A stretch of DNA of 64,000 nt from Lysinimonas soli (GTDB taxonomy: Bacteria; Actinomycetota; Actinomycetes; Actinomycetales; Microbacteriaceae): assembly GCF_042655435.1 (NCBI RefSeq), contig NZ_JBHSMG010000001.1:620001-684000 (forward strand), given 5' to 3'. This document shows, in pieces, positions 43,780-54,215 of the stretch. A program made the position numbers and the translations under genes. A model generated the notes under the pieces. The model saw only the letters and a program-made list of their open reading frames with translations. It ran no database searches and was not told the DNA's origin. Numbering within the stretch: the stretch's first letter is position 1; each line of letters begins with the position of its first letter.

Positions 43780-44847
43780 GTGCCCAACCCCCTCTTCGAC
43801 GGAGTCGTCGCGCATCGCGTGACGACCCCGCGCCTGACCGCCAACGTGCTCGAACGGCCCGCCGCCGACGGATCGACGACGGGAATACCCGTGGTCTTCA
43901 TCCACGGCAATGTGTCCTCGTCGCTGTTCCATCAGCCGACGATGCTCGCGCTGCCGGCCGAGGTGCGCGCCCTGGCGATCGACCTGCGGGGCTTCGGCGA
44001 CAGCGAGACCCTGCCCGTGGACGCCACCCGGGGCGTGCGCGACTTCTCGGACGACGTGGCGTCGGTGCTGCACGCTCTCGGAGTGGAGCGCGCTCACCTG
44101 GTGGGCTGGAGCATGGGCGGGGGCGTCGTGATGCAGCTCATGCTCGATCACCCGGAACTCATCGAGACCGTCACCCTGGAGGCGCCGGTCTCGCCCTATG
44201 GTTTCGGCGGCACGGCGGGTGCCGACGGGCACCGTCTCGACGAGGTCGGAGCGGGAACCGGAGGCGGCGCGGCGAACCCCGACTTCGTCGCGCGCATCGA
44301 CGCCGGCGACACGAGCGACGAGAGCCCCACCTCGCCGCGCACGGTCTACCGCACCGCGTACGTGAAGGATCCGAGCCGCGACACCCACGAAGACATCTGG
44401 GTCGAGTCGATGCTCACCACCAAGACCGGCGTCGACAACTATCCGGGCGACTCGGTTCCCACGGACGCGTGGCCAGGGTTCGCCGCCGGTCGACGCGGGG
44501 TGCTCAACACCCTCGCCCCGACGAACTTCGACACCTCGGCGATCGCCGGGCTCGCGATCAAGCCGGCCGTGCTCTGGGTGCACGGCGTCGACGACGCGAT
44601 CGTCAGCGACGGCTCGTTCTTCGACATCAACATGCTGGGCAAGATCGGGGCGATCCCCGGCTGGCCCGGCGACGAGATCGCGCCCCCTCAGCCGATGGTG
44701 ACCCAGACGCGGGCGGTGCTGGAGCGCTACCGCGCCGCCGGCGGCGCCGTCACGGAGCTCGCGCTCGAGGACTGCGGTCACGCCCCCCATCTCGACCAGG
44801 CCGCCGCCTTCGACGCCGCCCTCGCGGCGCACATCGGCGCGGCCTGA
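43780..44847 (+). CDS. Alpha/beta hydrolase (second)
   Basis: 355-residue alpha/beta hydrolase, not closely alike to its neighbour. The HGN oxyanion segment VFIHGNVSSSLF, nucleophile Ser111 in VGWSMGGG and the His in DCGHAPHLD are in place, and a lid insertion of about 120 residues separates them. GAAGGAG precedes the GTG at 43780. It ends the dehydrogenase operon 63 bases before ispG. It may act on a larger ester than the first hydrolase; this is inference from the lid size only. Confidence 0.85.
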   Translation: MPNPLFDGVVAHRVTTPRLTANVLERPAADGSTTGIPVVFIHGNVSSSLFHQPTMLALPAEVRALAIDLRGFGDSETLPVDATRGVRDFSDDVASVLHALGVERAHLVGWSMGGGVVMQLMLDHPELIETVTLEAPVSPYGFGGTAGADGHRLDEVGAGTGGGAANPDFVARIDAGDTSDESPTSPRTVYRTAYVKDPSRDTHEDIWVESMLTTKTGVDNYPGDSVPTDAWPGFAAGRRGVLNTLAPTNFDTSAIAGLAIKPAVLWVHGVDDAIVSDGSFFDINMLGKIGAIPGWPGDEIAPPQPMVTQTRAVLERYRAAGGAVTELALEDCGHAPHLDQAAAFDAALAAHIGAA

Positions 44848-44897
44848 GTCCGGCCGAGGACGCCGTGCGTGCCCGGGCGCGGCGGAGTGCTGCCGCG

Positions 44898-44903
44898 TAG
44901 GCT
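44898..44903 (+). promoter_or_regulatory. -10 hexamer of ispG (leaderless)
   Basis: TAGGCT, seven bases before the ATG at 44911; it is only one base before the alternative ATG at 44905, which favours 44911. Confidence 0.5.
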
Positions 44904-44910
44904 GATGGCC

Positions 44911-46062
44911 ATGCCTGCTCTGAACATCGGGATGCCCAAGCCCCCTCCCGAGACTTTGGCCCCGCGACGCAAGTCCCGCCAGATCAAGGTGGGCAAGGTG
45001 CTGGTCGGCGGCGACGCCCCGGTCAGCGTGCAGTCGATGTGCACGACGCCGACCACGAACATCAACGCGACGCTGCAGCAGATCGCCGAGCTCACGGCAT
45101 CCGGCTGCGACATCGTGCGGGTGGCAGTGCCGAGCCAGGACGACGCGGACGTGCTGCACATCATCGCGGGCAAGAGCCAGATCCCGGTCATCGCCGACAT
45201 CCACTTCCAGCCGAAGTACGTGTTCCAGGCCATCGATGCCGGCTGCGCCGCCGTGCGGGTGAACCCGGGCAACATCCGCAAGTTCGACGACCAGGTCGGA
45301 AAGATCGCCGAGGCCGCCAAGGCGGCGGGCGTCAGCATCCGCATCGGGGTCAACGCCGGCTCGCTCGAACCGACGATCCTGCAGAAGTACGGCAAGGCGA
45401 CCGCGGAGGCCCTCGTCGAGAGCGCCGTGTGGGAGGCGAGCCTGTTCGAGGAGCACGACTTCCACGACTTCAAGATCTCGGTCAAGCACAACGATCCGAT
45501 CGTGATGGTCAAGGCCTATCGGCAGCTCGCGGCGCTCGGCGACTGGCCGCTGCACCTCGGGGTCACCGAGGCCGGCCCCGAGTTCCAGGGCACGATCAAG
45601 AGCGCGACCGCCTTCGGCATCCTGCTCAGCGAGGGCATCGGCGACACCATCCGGGTCTCGCTCTCGGCCCCGCCCGCCCAGGAGGTCAAGGTGGGTCTGC
45701 AGATCCTGCAGTCGCTCAACCTGCGCGAGCGCAAGCTCGAGATCGTCAGCTGCCCGAGCTGCGGGCGCGCCCAGGTCGACGTCTACACGCTCGCCAACGA
45801 CGTCACGGCCGGGCTCGAGGGCATGACGGTCCCGCTCCGGGTCGCCGTCATGGGCTGCGTCGTGAACGGACCGGGGGAGGCCCGCGAGGCCGACCTGGGG
45901 GTGGCATCCGGCAATGGCAAGGGCCAGATCTTCGTCAAGGGCGAGGTCATCAAGACGGTGCCCGAGAGCGAGATCGTCGCCACCCTCATCGAGGAGGCCA
46001 ACCGGCTCGCGGCCGAGATGCCGGCCGGCGCCGTGGGTGCCCCCGAGGTCGTCACCGCGTAG
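44911..46062 (+). CDS. ispG: 4-hydroxy-3-methylbut-2-enyl-diphosphate synthase
   Basis: Fe-S enzyme of the MEP pathway (GcpE) that reduces the cyclic diphosphate to HMBPP. The 383-residue protein has SVQSMCTTPTTN, the TIM-barrel FQPKYVFQAID and RVNPGNIR, and the three iron-sulphur cysteines in CPSCGRAQVDV and MGCVVNGPGEA. The ATG at 44911 is preferred to that at 44905 on promoter spacing. Downstream, 287 bases rich in hairpins separate it from proS. Confidence 0.96.
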   Translation: MPALNIGMPKPPPETLAPRRKSRQIKVGKVLVGGDAPVSVQSMCTTPTTNINATLQQIAELTASGCDIVRVAVPSQDDADVLHIIAGKSQIPVIADIHFQPKYVFQAIDAGCAAVRVNPGNIRKFDDQVGKIAEAAKAAGVSIRIGVNAGSLEPTILQKYGKATAEALVESAVWEASLFEEHDFHDFKISVKHNDPIVMVKAYRQLAALGDWPLHLGVTEAGPEFQGTIKSATAFGILLSEGIGDTIRVSLSAPPAQEVKVGLQILQSLNLRERKLEIVSCPSCGRAQVDVYTLANDVTAGLEGMTVPLRVAVMGCVVNGPGEAREADLGVASGNGKGQIFVKGEVIKTVPESEIVATLIEEANRLAAEMPAGAVGAPEVVTA

Positions 46063-46197
46063 ATCCGCGGCGTACTGCAGCCGTCGCGACGTGTCGTCGT
46101 CCCCCGAAAGGGGCGCCAAGACCCCGCGTCCGGGGGCTCACCCGCCGTTCACCCGGCTATTAGCGTCGGGAGTGCCGACCCCCACGTCGGCGTTCAG

Positions 46198-46240
46198 GCG
46201 CTGATCTCAGCGCGACGAGTCGAACGCGGTTCGCCTCGTC
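46198..46240. other. Two adjacent hairpins after ispG
   Basis: First stem GCGCTG-ATCT-CAGCGC at 46198-46213. The second, at 46214-46240, pairs GACGAG with CTCGTC and, inside, CGAAC with GTTCG around a GCG loop, leaving one T/C mismatch. Together they form a compact double hairpin. Confidence 0.5.
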
Positions 46241-46257
46241 GGACCGGCGCCATGGAC

Positions 46258-46303
46258 GAGCCCACGGATCGATCCTGCCCTCCACGATCGCATCCGTGGG
46301 CTC
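46258..46303. terminator. Long hairpin between ispG and proS
   Basis: GAGCCCACGGAT (46258-46269) pairs perfectly with ATCCGTGGGCTC (46292-46303), and CGATC pairs with GATCG inside after one bulged C: 17 base pairs in all. TCTCTCTCG follows on the plus strand. It probably ends ispG transcription. Confidence 0.55.
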
Positions 46304-46336
46304 TCTCTCGAGGCAGGTCGCCGCCGTGCGCCTCGG

Positions 46337-46342
46337 TAGGCT
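46337..46342 (+). promoter_or_regulatory. -10 hexamer of proS (leaderless)
   Basis: TAGGCT, seven bases before GTG at 46350. Confidence 0.5.
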
Positions 46343-46349
46343 GGAGGTC

Positions 46350-48113
46350 GTGCCCACCCGTCTCAGTCAGCTCTTCGTCCGCACGCTGCGCGAGGATCCG
46401 TCCGACGCGGAGGTGACCAGCCACCGGCTGCTCGTCCGCGCCGGATACATCCGCCGTCAGGCCCCCGGGATCTTCGCCTGGCTGCCGCTGGGTCTCAAGG
46501 TGCGTCGCAAGGTCGAGGCGATCATCCGCGAGGAGATGGCGGCGGCGGGCGCGCAGGAAGTGCACTTCCCCGCTCTGCTGCCCCGCGAACCGTACGAGGT
46601 CACCGGACGCTGGGACGAGTACGGCGACGGCATCTTCCGACTGCAGGACCGCAAGGGCGCCGACTACCTGCTCGCCCCCACCCACGAGGAGGTCTTCACT
46701 CTGCTGGTGAAGGACCTCTACAACTCGTACAAAGACCTGCCCCTGGCGATCTACCAGATCCAGGACAAGTACCGCGACGAGGCCCGCCCGCGCGCCGGGC
46801 TGCTGCGCGGCCGCGAGTTCTCGATGAAGGACGCCTACAGCTTCGACTACACGGATGCCGGACTCGACCTCAGCTATCAGGCGCAGCGCGACGCCTACGA
46901 GCGCATCTTCACCCGCCTCGGGCTGGAGTACGTCATCGTGCAGGCGGATGCCGGCGCGATGGGCGGATCGCGCTCCGAGGAGTTCCTGCACCCCACGCCC
47001 GTCGGCGAAGACACCTTCGTGCGCTCGGCCGGCGGCTACGCCGCCAACGTGGAGGCCTTCACGACCCTCGCCCCGCCGAGCCGCGGCTACGAGAAGCTCA
47101 CGCCCGCCGAGGTGCTCGACACCCCGGGGACGCCGACGATCGCGACCCTCGTCGAGGTCGCCAACGAGAAGCACCCCCGGCCGGACGGCCGGGCCTGGAC
47201 GGCCGCTGACACGCTCAAGAACGTCGTGCTGGCCCTGACTCACCTCGACGGCAGCCGCGAGGTCGTCGTCGTCGGGGTTCCGGGCGACCGCGAGGTCGAC
47301 ATGAAGCGCGCCGAGGTGGCCTTCGCCCCGGCCGAGGTCGAGACGGCGGGCGACCTCGACTTCGAGCGCACTCCGCTCCTGGTCAAGGGCTACATCGGGC
47401 CCTGGTCGCCCACCGGCGCGATCCTGGGCGAGGAGTCGGCCACCGGCATCCGGTATCTCGTCGACCCCCGCGTCGTCGACGGCTCGGGCTGGATCACGGG
47501 CGCCAACATCGAGGGCAAGCACGTCTTCGGGCTGGTCGCCGGCCGCGACTTCGGCAACGACGGGACGGCCGAGGTGGCCGAGGTCAAGGCGGGCGATCCG
47601 GCCCCGGACGGCTCCGGTCCCGTGGAGCTGGCCCGTGGCATGGAGATCGGCCACGTCTTCCAGCTCGGCCGCAAGTACGCCGAGGCGCTCGGACTGCAGG
47701 TGCTCGACGAGAACGGAAAGCTCGTCACGGTCACGATGGGCTCGTACGGCATCGGCGTGACGCGCCTGATCGCGGCCATCGCCGAGGAGTACTCCGACTA
47801 CAAGGGCCTGCTCTGGCCCCGGGAGGTCGCGCCGTTCGACGTGCACGTCATCGCGACGGGACGGGAGGCGGTCGTCTACGACGTCGCCGAGACCGTCGTG
47901 GCGCAGCTGGAGGCCGCGGGCAAGGACGTGCTCTACGACGATCGGCCGAAGGTTTCACCCGGCGTGAAGTTCGGCGATGCGGAGCTGCTGGGGGTGCCGA
48001 CGATCGTGATCGTGGGTCGCGGCGCTGCAGACGGTATCCTAGAGCTCTGGGACCGGCGCTCCGGCGAGCGCAGCGAGGTCCCGGCAACAGATCTGATCTC
48101 CCGCCTCGGCTGA
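46350..48113 (+). CDS. proS: Prolyl-tRNA synthetase
   Basis: Class-II aminoacyl-tRNA synthetase charging tRNA-Pro, 587 residues, bacterial long form. Motif 2 region DKYRDEARPRAGLLRGREFSM-like sequence, LAPTHEEVFT, the editing (INS) domain in the middle, motif 3 in MGSYGIGVTRL and the anticodon-binding C-terminus (LYDDRPKVSPGVKFGDAEL) are visible. The start GTG gives VPTRLSQLFVRTLRE, the usual beginning; upstream in-frame codons are not family-like. A 6-bp hairpin follows before carD. Confidence 0.96.
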   Translation: MPTRLSQLFVRTLREDPSDAEVTSHRLLVRAGYIRRQAPGIFAWLPLGLKVRRKVEAIIREEMAAAGAQEVHFPALLPREPYEVTGRWDEYGDGIFRLQDRKGADYLLAPTHEEVFTLLVKDLYNSYKDLPLAIYQIQDKYRDEARPRAGLLRGREFSMKDAYSFDYTDAGLDLSYQAQRDAYERIFTRLGLEYVIVQADAGAMGGSRSEEFLHPTPVGEDTFVRSAGGYAANVEAFTTLAPPSRGYEKLTPAEVLDTPGTPTIATLVEVANEKHPRPDGRAWTAADTLKNVVLALTHLDGSREVVVVGVPGDREVDMKRAEVAFAPAEVETAGDLDFERTPLLVKGYIGPWSPTGAILGEESATGIRYLVDPRVVDGSGWITGANIEGKHVFGLVAGRDFGNDGTAEVAEVKAGDPAPDGSGPVELARGMEIGHVFQLGRKYAEALGLQVLDENGKLVTVTMGSYGIGVTRLIAAIAEEYSDYKGLLWPREVAPFDVHVIATGREAVVYDVAETVVAQLEAAGKDVLYDDRPKVSPGVKFGDAELLGVPTIVIVGRGAADGILELWDRRSGERSEVPATDLISRLG

Positions 48114-48130
48114 CGCCGGACGGATCCCAT

Positions 48131-48147
48131 CGCCCTGTCAGAGGGCG
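48131..48147. terminator. Hairpin between proS and carD
   Basis: CGCCCT-GTCAG-AGGGCG, a perfect 6-bp stem with a 5-base loop, without a T tract. Possibly a partial terminator in the 60-base gap. Confidence 0.4.
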
Positions 48148-48173
48148 CACCCTCGCAGAGAGCAGGACGCAAC

Positions 48174-48683
48174 GTGGAGTTGTCCGTCGGCAAGACCCTC
48201 GTCTACCCCCATCACGGAGCCGTGACGATCACCGCGCTCTCCAAGCGCACCGTGGCCGGCGTCGAGAAGGAGTTCATGACGCTCAACGTCCACACGAGCG
48301 AGCTGACGATCATGCTCCCGACCGACAACGTCGAGCTCGTGGGTGTTCGCGACGTGATCGACGGCGACGGGGTGAAGGCCGTGCACCAGGTGCTGCGCGA
48401 TCCCTTCGTCGAAGAGCCCGGCAACTGGTCGCGTCGCTACAAGGCCAACCAGGAGAAGATGGCGAGCGGCAGCGTGTACCGCGTCAGCGAGGTCGTGCGC
48501 GACCTGTGGCGCCGTGACCAGGACCACGGCGTCTCGGCCGGCGAGAAGCGGATGCTGGCCAAGGCGCGGCAGATCCTGATCTCGGAGCTCGCTCTCGCCC
48601 AGAAGCTCAGCGAGGAGGACGCGTCGAGCGCCCTCGACGTCGTGCTGGCGAGCGCCGTCCCCTCGGAGAGCCCCGCCGCCTAA
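48174..48683 (+). CDS. carD: CarD family transcriptional regulator
   Basis: 169-residue RNA-polymerase-binding protein that stabilises open promoter complexes. The N-terminal Tudor-like RNA polymerase interaction domain (about 1-60, VGKTLVYPHHGAVTI) and the helical DNA-binding C-terminal part (WSRRYKANQEKMASGSVYRV then RDLWRRDQDHG and AGEKRMLAKAR) are intact. The start GTG has AGAGAGCAGG before it. carD is more often near ispD/ispF; this one stands between proS and nusA and its first 50 residues diverge from the usual MLF-type start, so a second paralogue elsewhere is possible. Confidence 0.9.
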   Translation: MELSVGKTLVYPHHGAVTITALSKRTVAGVEKEFMTLNVHTSELTIMLPTDNVELVGVRDVIDGDGVKAVHQVLRDPFVEEPGNWSRRYKANQEKMASGSVYRVSEVVRDLWRRDQDHGVSAGEKRMLAKARQILISELALAQKLSEEDASSALDVVLASAVPSESPAA

Positions 48684-48732
48684 CGGATTCCGGGCGAGGG
48701 CCGCGCGTCCCCTCCGCCCTCAACCCTCCGAG

Positions 48733-48784
48733 AGTGGTGCGCAATGGCTCTTCCCGCGGCCGGGAGCAGCCATTGCGCACCACT
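48733..48784. repeat. 52-base near-perfect palindrome
   Basis: Perfect 17-base arms (AGTGGTGCGCAATGGCT and its complement at 48768-48784) around an 18-base centre that itself forms a further stem (TTCCCG/CGGGAG with one wobble). There is no T tract. It may be a carD terminator or a dispersed palindromic repeat. Confidence 0.75.
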
Positions 48785-48963
48785 CGTGGGTGGGGAGGCG
48801 CGGTGGGCGTGAGCGACCCACTGGCGGGTGGGGATGCTCCGCCCGCGCCGCCCACGGGCTCGGCCGCGGACGGCTCAGAGGGCCGGATGTCGCGCATCCG
48901 TTTCACGGAGCCAGCGCGGTCGACCCCGACCTCGGAGGACTGCGCGTGCCGCACCGGCCGGGC

Positions 48964-48969
48964 TAAGCT
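48964..48969 (+). promoter_or_regulatory. -10 hexamer of nusA
   Basis: TAAGCT; a start site seven bases on would give a leader of about 47 bases with GGAGG before the nusA GTG, or begin exactly at an ATG (48976) that opens a 46-codon frame overlapping nusA. Confidence 0.45.
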
Positions 48970-49022
48970 GGGCGGATGTCCGGCATCGACCGGACGTCCT
49001 ATCTCAATATCGGAGGCCTGAC

Positions 49023-50003
49023 GTGGACATCGACCTCACCATGCTGCGGCTCATGGAGCGTGAGCGCGAGATCCCCTTCGAGGAGCTCGTCGGCATCATC
49101 GAGCAGGCCATCCTGACGGCCTATCTCAAGCGCACCGACAAGACGCCGGATTCCGGTGCCCGAGTCGAACTCGATCGCAAGACCGGGCACGTGACCGTCT
49201 ACGTGCCCGAGTTCGACGAGGAGGGCGAGAAGATCGGCGAAGCCGTCGACAGCCCCGACGACTTCGGGCGCATCTCGGCGTTCGCCGCCAAGCAGGTCAT
49301 CAACCAGCGCCTGCGCGACATCGGCGACGACAAGGTGCTCGGCGAGTTCCGCGGTCGCGAGGGCGACATCGTCGCGGGCATCATCCAGCAGGGACCGAAT
49401 CCCCGGATGGTGCACATCGACCTCGGCAGCGTCGAGGCGATCCTGCCTCCCGAGGAGCAGGTGCCGGGCGAGGACTACTCGCACGGCACGCGCATCCGCG
49501 TCTACGTCACGAGCGTGTCGAAGGGGCTCAAGGGTCCCTCGATCACGGTCAGCCGCACGCATCCGGGCCTGGTCCGCAAGCTGTTCGCGCTCGAGGTGCC
49601 CGAGATCGCCAGCGGCCTGGTCGAGATCGCCTCCCTCGCGCGGGAGGCCGGGCACCGCACGAAGATCGCGGTGCGCGCGACGCAGCCCGGCATCAACGCC
49701 AAGGGCGCCTGCATCGGCGAGCTCGGTCAGCGCGTGCGCGCCGTCACCGCCGAGCTGCACGACGAGAAGATCGACATCGTCGACTGGTCGGCCGACCTCG
49801 CCACCTTCGTGGCGAGCGCGCTGTCCCCGGCGAAGGTCACGAGCGCGTTCGTCGTCGACGAGTCCCTCAAGGCCGTTCGCGCGCTCGTGCCCGACTACCA
49901 GCTCTCGCTGGCGATCGGCAAAGAGGGCCAGAATGCGCGGCTCGCCGCCAAGCTGACCGGCGCACGCATCGACATCCAGCCCGATTCGGTGATGGAACAG
50001 TAG
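49023..50003 (+). CDS. nusA: Transcription termination/antitermination factor NusA
   Basis: 326-residue RNA polymerase-associated factor: N-terminal polymerase-binding domain, S1 domain (about 110-180) and two KH domains (IAVRATQPGINAKGACIGEL; LAIGKEGQNARLAAKLTG). It lacks the C-terminal acidic repeats of E. coli NusA, as usual for Actinobacteria. GGAGG precedes the GTG at 49023. It heads the ylxR-infB-rbfA operon, though rimP is missing upstream. Confidence 0.97.
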   Translation: MDIDLTMLRLMEREREIPFEELVGIIEQAILTAYLKRTDKTPDSGARVELDRKTGHVTVYVPEFDEEGEKIGEAVDSPDDFGRISAFAAKQVINQRLRDIGDDKVLGEFRGREGDIVAGIIQQGPNPRMVHIDLGSVEAILPPEEQVPGEDYSHGTRIRVYVTSVSKGLKGPSITVSRTHPGLVRKLFALEVPEIASGLVEIASLAREAGHRTKIAVRATQPGINAKGACIGELGQRVRAVTAELHDEKIDIVDWSADLATFVASALSPAKVTSAFVVDESLKAVRALVPDYQLSLAIGKEGQNARLAAKLTGARIDIQPDSVMEQ

Positions 50004-50059
50004 CGAGCCGAGCGCGGTCGCTTGGGCAGGTCGTACTGCCCGGGCACGAAGGGGGTACC

Positions 50060-50338
50060 ATGGAACCCGTCAGAACCTGCCTGGGTTGTCGGCAGCGTGG
50101 TTCCCGTTCCTCACTCGTGAGGGTCGTCGCGCGCGACGGACGAGTCGTGGTGGATGCCGCGGCTCGGCATCCGGGCAGGGGCGCGTGGATTCATCCCACC
50201 GTCGAGTGCCTGACCTCCGCACTGAACCGCAAAGCCTTCGGCCGAGCGCTGCGTGGAGACCGGACGCTCGACACCGCCGACCTTCTGGCATTCAGAACAG
50301 TCCTCGAAGAACAGGCTGAACGGCACATGGACAACTAA
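50060..50338 (+). CDS. YlxR (DUF448) RNA-binding protein
   Basis: 92-residue protein of the YlxR family, small basic RNA-binding proteins encoded between nusA and infB and reported to modulate RNase P in Bacillus. The signature RTCLGCRQRGSRSSLVRVV and the GRGAWIHP stretch are present. The start ATG has GAAGGGGG upstream. Standard context, firm family assignment. Confidence 0.93.
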   Translation: MEPVRTCLGCRQRGSRSSLVRVVARDGRVVVDAAARHPGRGAWIHPTVECLTSALNRKAFGRALRGDRTLDTADLLAFRTVLEEQAERHMDN

Positions 50339-50411
50339 TGAGCGGCTCGAAATGAGTTCCGTCTTCAACTAACGTCCGCCCTGCCTGGGCGGACCCCAGA
50401 CAGGAGAATTT

Positions 50412-53171
<2,760 letters not shown>

Positions 53172-53186
53172 CGTGGGGACGCTGGG

Positions 53187-53281
53187 GACGGGCGGCTTCG
53201 CTGCCGAGCCGTCTCCGGCGCCCACCGCGAGCGGCGGTCGCTGCCAGGCCCACCAACGGCTCGGCAGCGAAGCCGCCCGTC
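53187..53281 (+). repeat. Palindromic element A (95 bp)
   Basis: Perfect 26-base inverted arms (53187-53212 and 53256-53281) around a 43-base core. The core reads CTCCGGCG...GCGGTCGCTGCCAGGCCC...CCA and is clearly related to the core of element B when that is read on the minus strand. Confidence 0.85.
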
Positions 53282-53324
53282 ACCGGCTGAGTCGGGCGTT
53301 TCACCAACGAACAACGAGAGGATT

Positions 53325-53420
53325 TCGACGGCGATTCTCTTCTCGAGTCATTGGCCGGGCCTGGCGACCGCGCGGCGCAGCCGTGCGGGGGAGATGACTC
53401 GAGAAGAGAATCGCCGTCGA
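53325..53420 (-). repeat. Palindromic element B (96 bp)
   Basis: Perfect 27-base inverted arms (53325-53351 and 53394-53420) around a 42-base core; flanking GGATT/AATCC extends the pairing after a bulge. Read on the minus strand, its core matches element A. The arms resemble those of A at about half the positions, and each difference is paired by the matching change in the opposite arm. Confidence 0.85.
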
Positions 53421-53447
53421 GAATCCGAGCACGAGGAGTAGATCAGC

Positions 53448-53900
53448 ATGGCGGGATCGGACAGACCGGCGAAGATGGGCGACCGGATTCGCGAGGTGAT
53501 CGCGAAGCGGCTCGAGAAGGGGCTGCGCGATCCGCGGATGGGATTCGTGACCATCACCGACGTGCGCGTCACCGGCGATCTGCAGCATGCGAGCGTGTTC
53601 TACACGGTCTACGGCACCGACCAGGAGCGCGCCGACACCGCGGCGGCCCTCAAGGCGGCGACCGGGCTGCTGCGCACCGAGGTGGGCAAGAACATCACGA
53701 CGCGGCTCACCCCGACGCTGGAGTTCATTCCGGATGCGATCCCCGAGAACGCCGCGATCATCGACTCGCTGCTGCGGGAGGCCCAGACCCGCGACCAGGA
53801 GGCGGCGGCGCTCGCCTCGCACGCCAACTACGCGGGTGACGCGGATCCGTACGTCAAGCCGCGCGAGATCGCCGAAGAGGACGCCGACGACGAGCTCTAG
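53448..53900 (+). CDS. rbfA: Ribosome-binding factor A
   Basis: 150-residue KH-type factor needed for late 30S maturation and 16S 5'-end processing. RVTGDLQHASVFYTVYG and the helical segments fit RbfA; an acidic C-terminal tail (EEDADDEL) is extra. ACGAGGAG precedes the ATG at 53448. It is separated from infB by 276 bases holding two palindromic elements, and its usual neighbour truB lies 9.5 kb away. Confidence 0.95.
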   Translation: MAGSDRPAKMGDRIREVIAKRLEKGLRDPRMGFVTITDVRVTGDLQHASVFYTVYGTDQERADTAAALKAATGLLRTEVGKNITTRLTPTLEFIPDAIPENAAIIDSLLREAQTRDQEAAALASHANYAGDADPYVKPREIAEEDADDEL

Positions 53901-53941
53901 CCGAGCATCCCGGTCGTGGGGCCGCTGATTCCGGTGGGCGG

Positions 53942-54166
53942 CTAGCCTCGCGCGCGTCGCGTGAGCGCGCGCAGGCCGAACGCCACCCCGACCAGGCCGA
54001 TCGCGGCGAAGACGATCCACAGCGCCGCGCGGCCGTCGTGATCGCTGAGCGAGAGCGCGGTCACGCCGCCGCCGCCGAGGGCCAGCACGCCGCCGGCGAG
54101 CATCACCATCCAGATGAAGGCCCGATCCGGGGCGGTCGAGCGCGGGGGACGGCGGGAGTCGGTCAC
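53942..54166 (-). CDS. Small two-helix membrane protein
   Basis: 74-residue hypothetical protein with two membrane helices (about 17-40 and 47-66), a proline/arginine-rich start and a basic end. It is convergent with rbfA and starts with GTG, with AATACT six bases upstream. No family recognised; length and topology alone support it as a gene. Confidence 0.6.
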   Translation of the reverse strand: MTDSRRPPRSTAPDRAFIWMVMLAGGVLALGGGGVTALSLSDHDGRAALWIVFAAIGLVGVAFGLRALTRRARG

Positions 54167-54215
54167 GGCTTCAGTATTCGCACCCGAGCAGAGCGTCGGC
54201 TGTGCGGCGCGGAAC

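Larger units (their letters stand above)
48684..49022. other. Gene-free interval carD-nusA
   Basis: 339 bases in which I find no convincing gene; rimP, commonly just upstream of nusA, is not here. It holds the hairpin at 48733-48784 and a probable nusA promoter at 48964-48969. A 95-codon frame across it starts inside the hairpin and looks non-coding. Confidence 0.7.

Noticed and set aside
43660..46119. 819-codon minus-strand frame over the hydrolase and ispG genes
   Set aside because: Antisense to conserved genes and compositionally like other shadow frames.
46197..46251. tRNA-like appearance of the ispG-proS hairpins
   Set aside because: There is no GTTCGAATCC-type T arm in the right place, no anticodon loop geometry and no acceptor stem of seven pairs.
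48734..49021. 95-codon frame between carD and nusA, considered as a divergent rimP
   Set aside because: It begins inside the palindrome, lacks any RimP pattern, and its composition is Arg/Gly/Ser low complexity.
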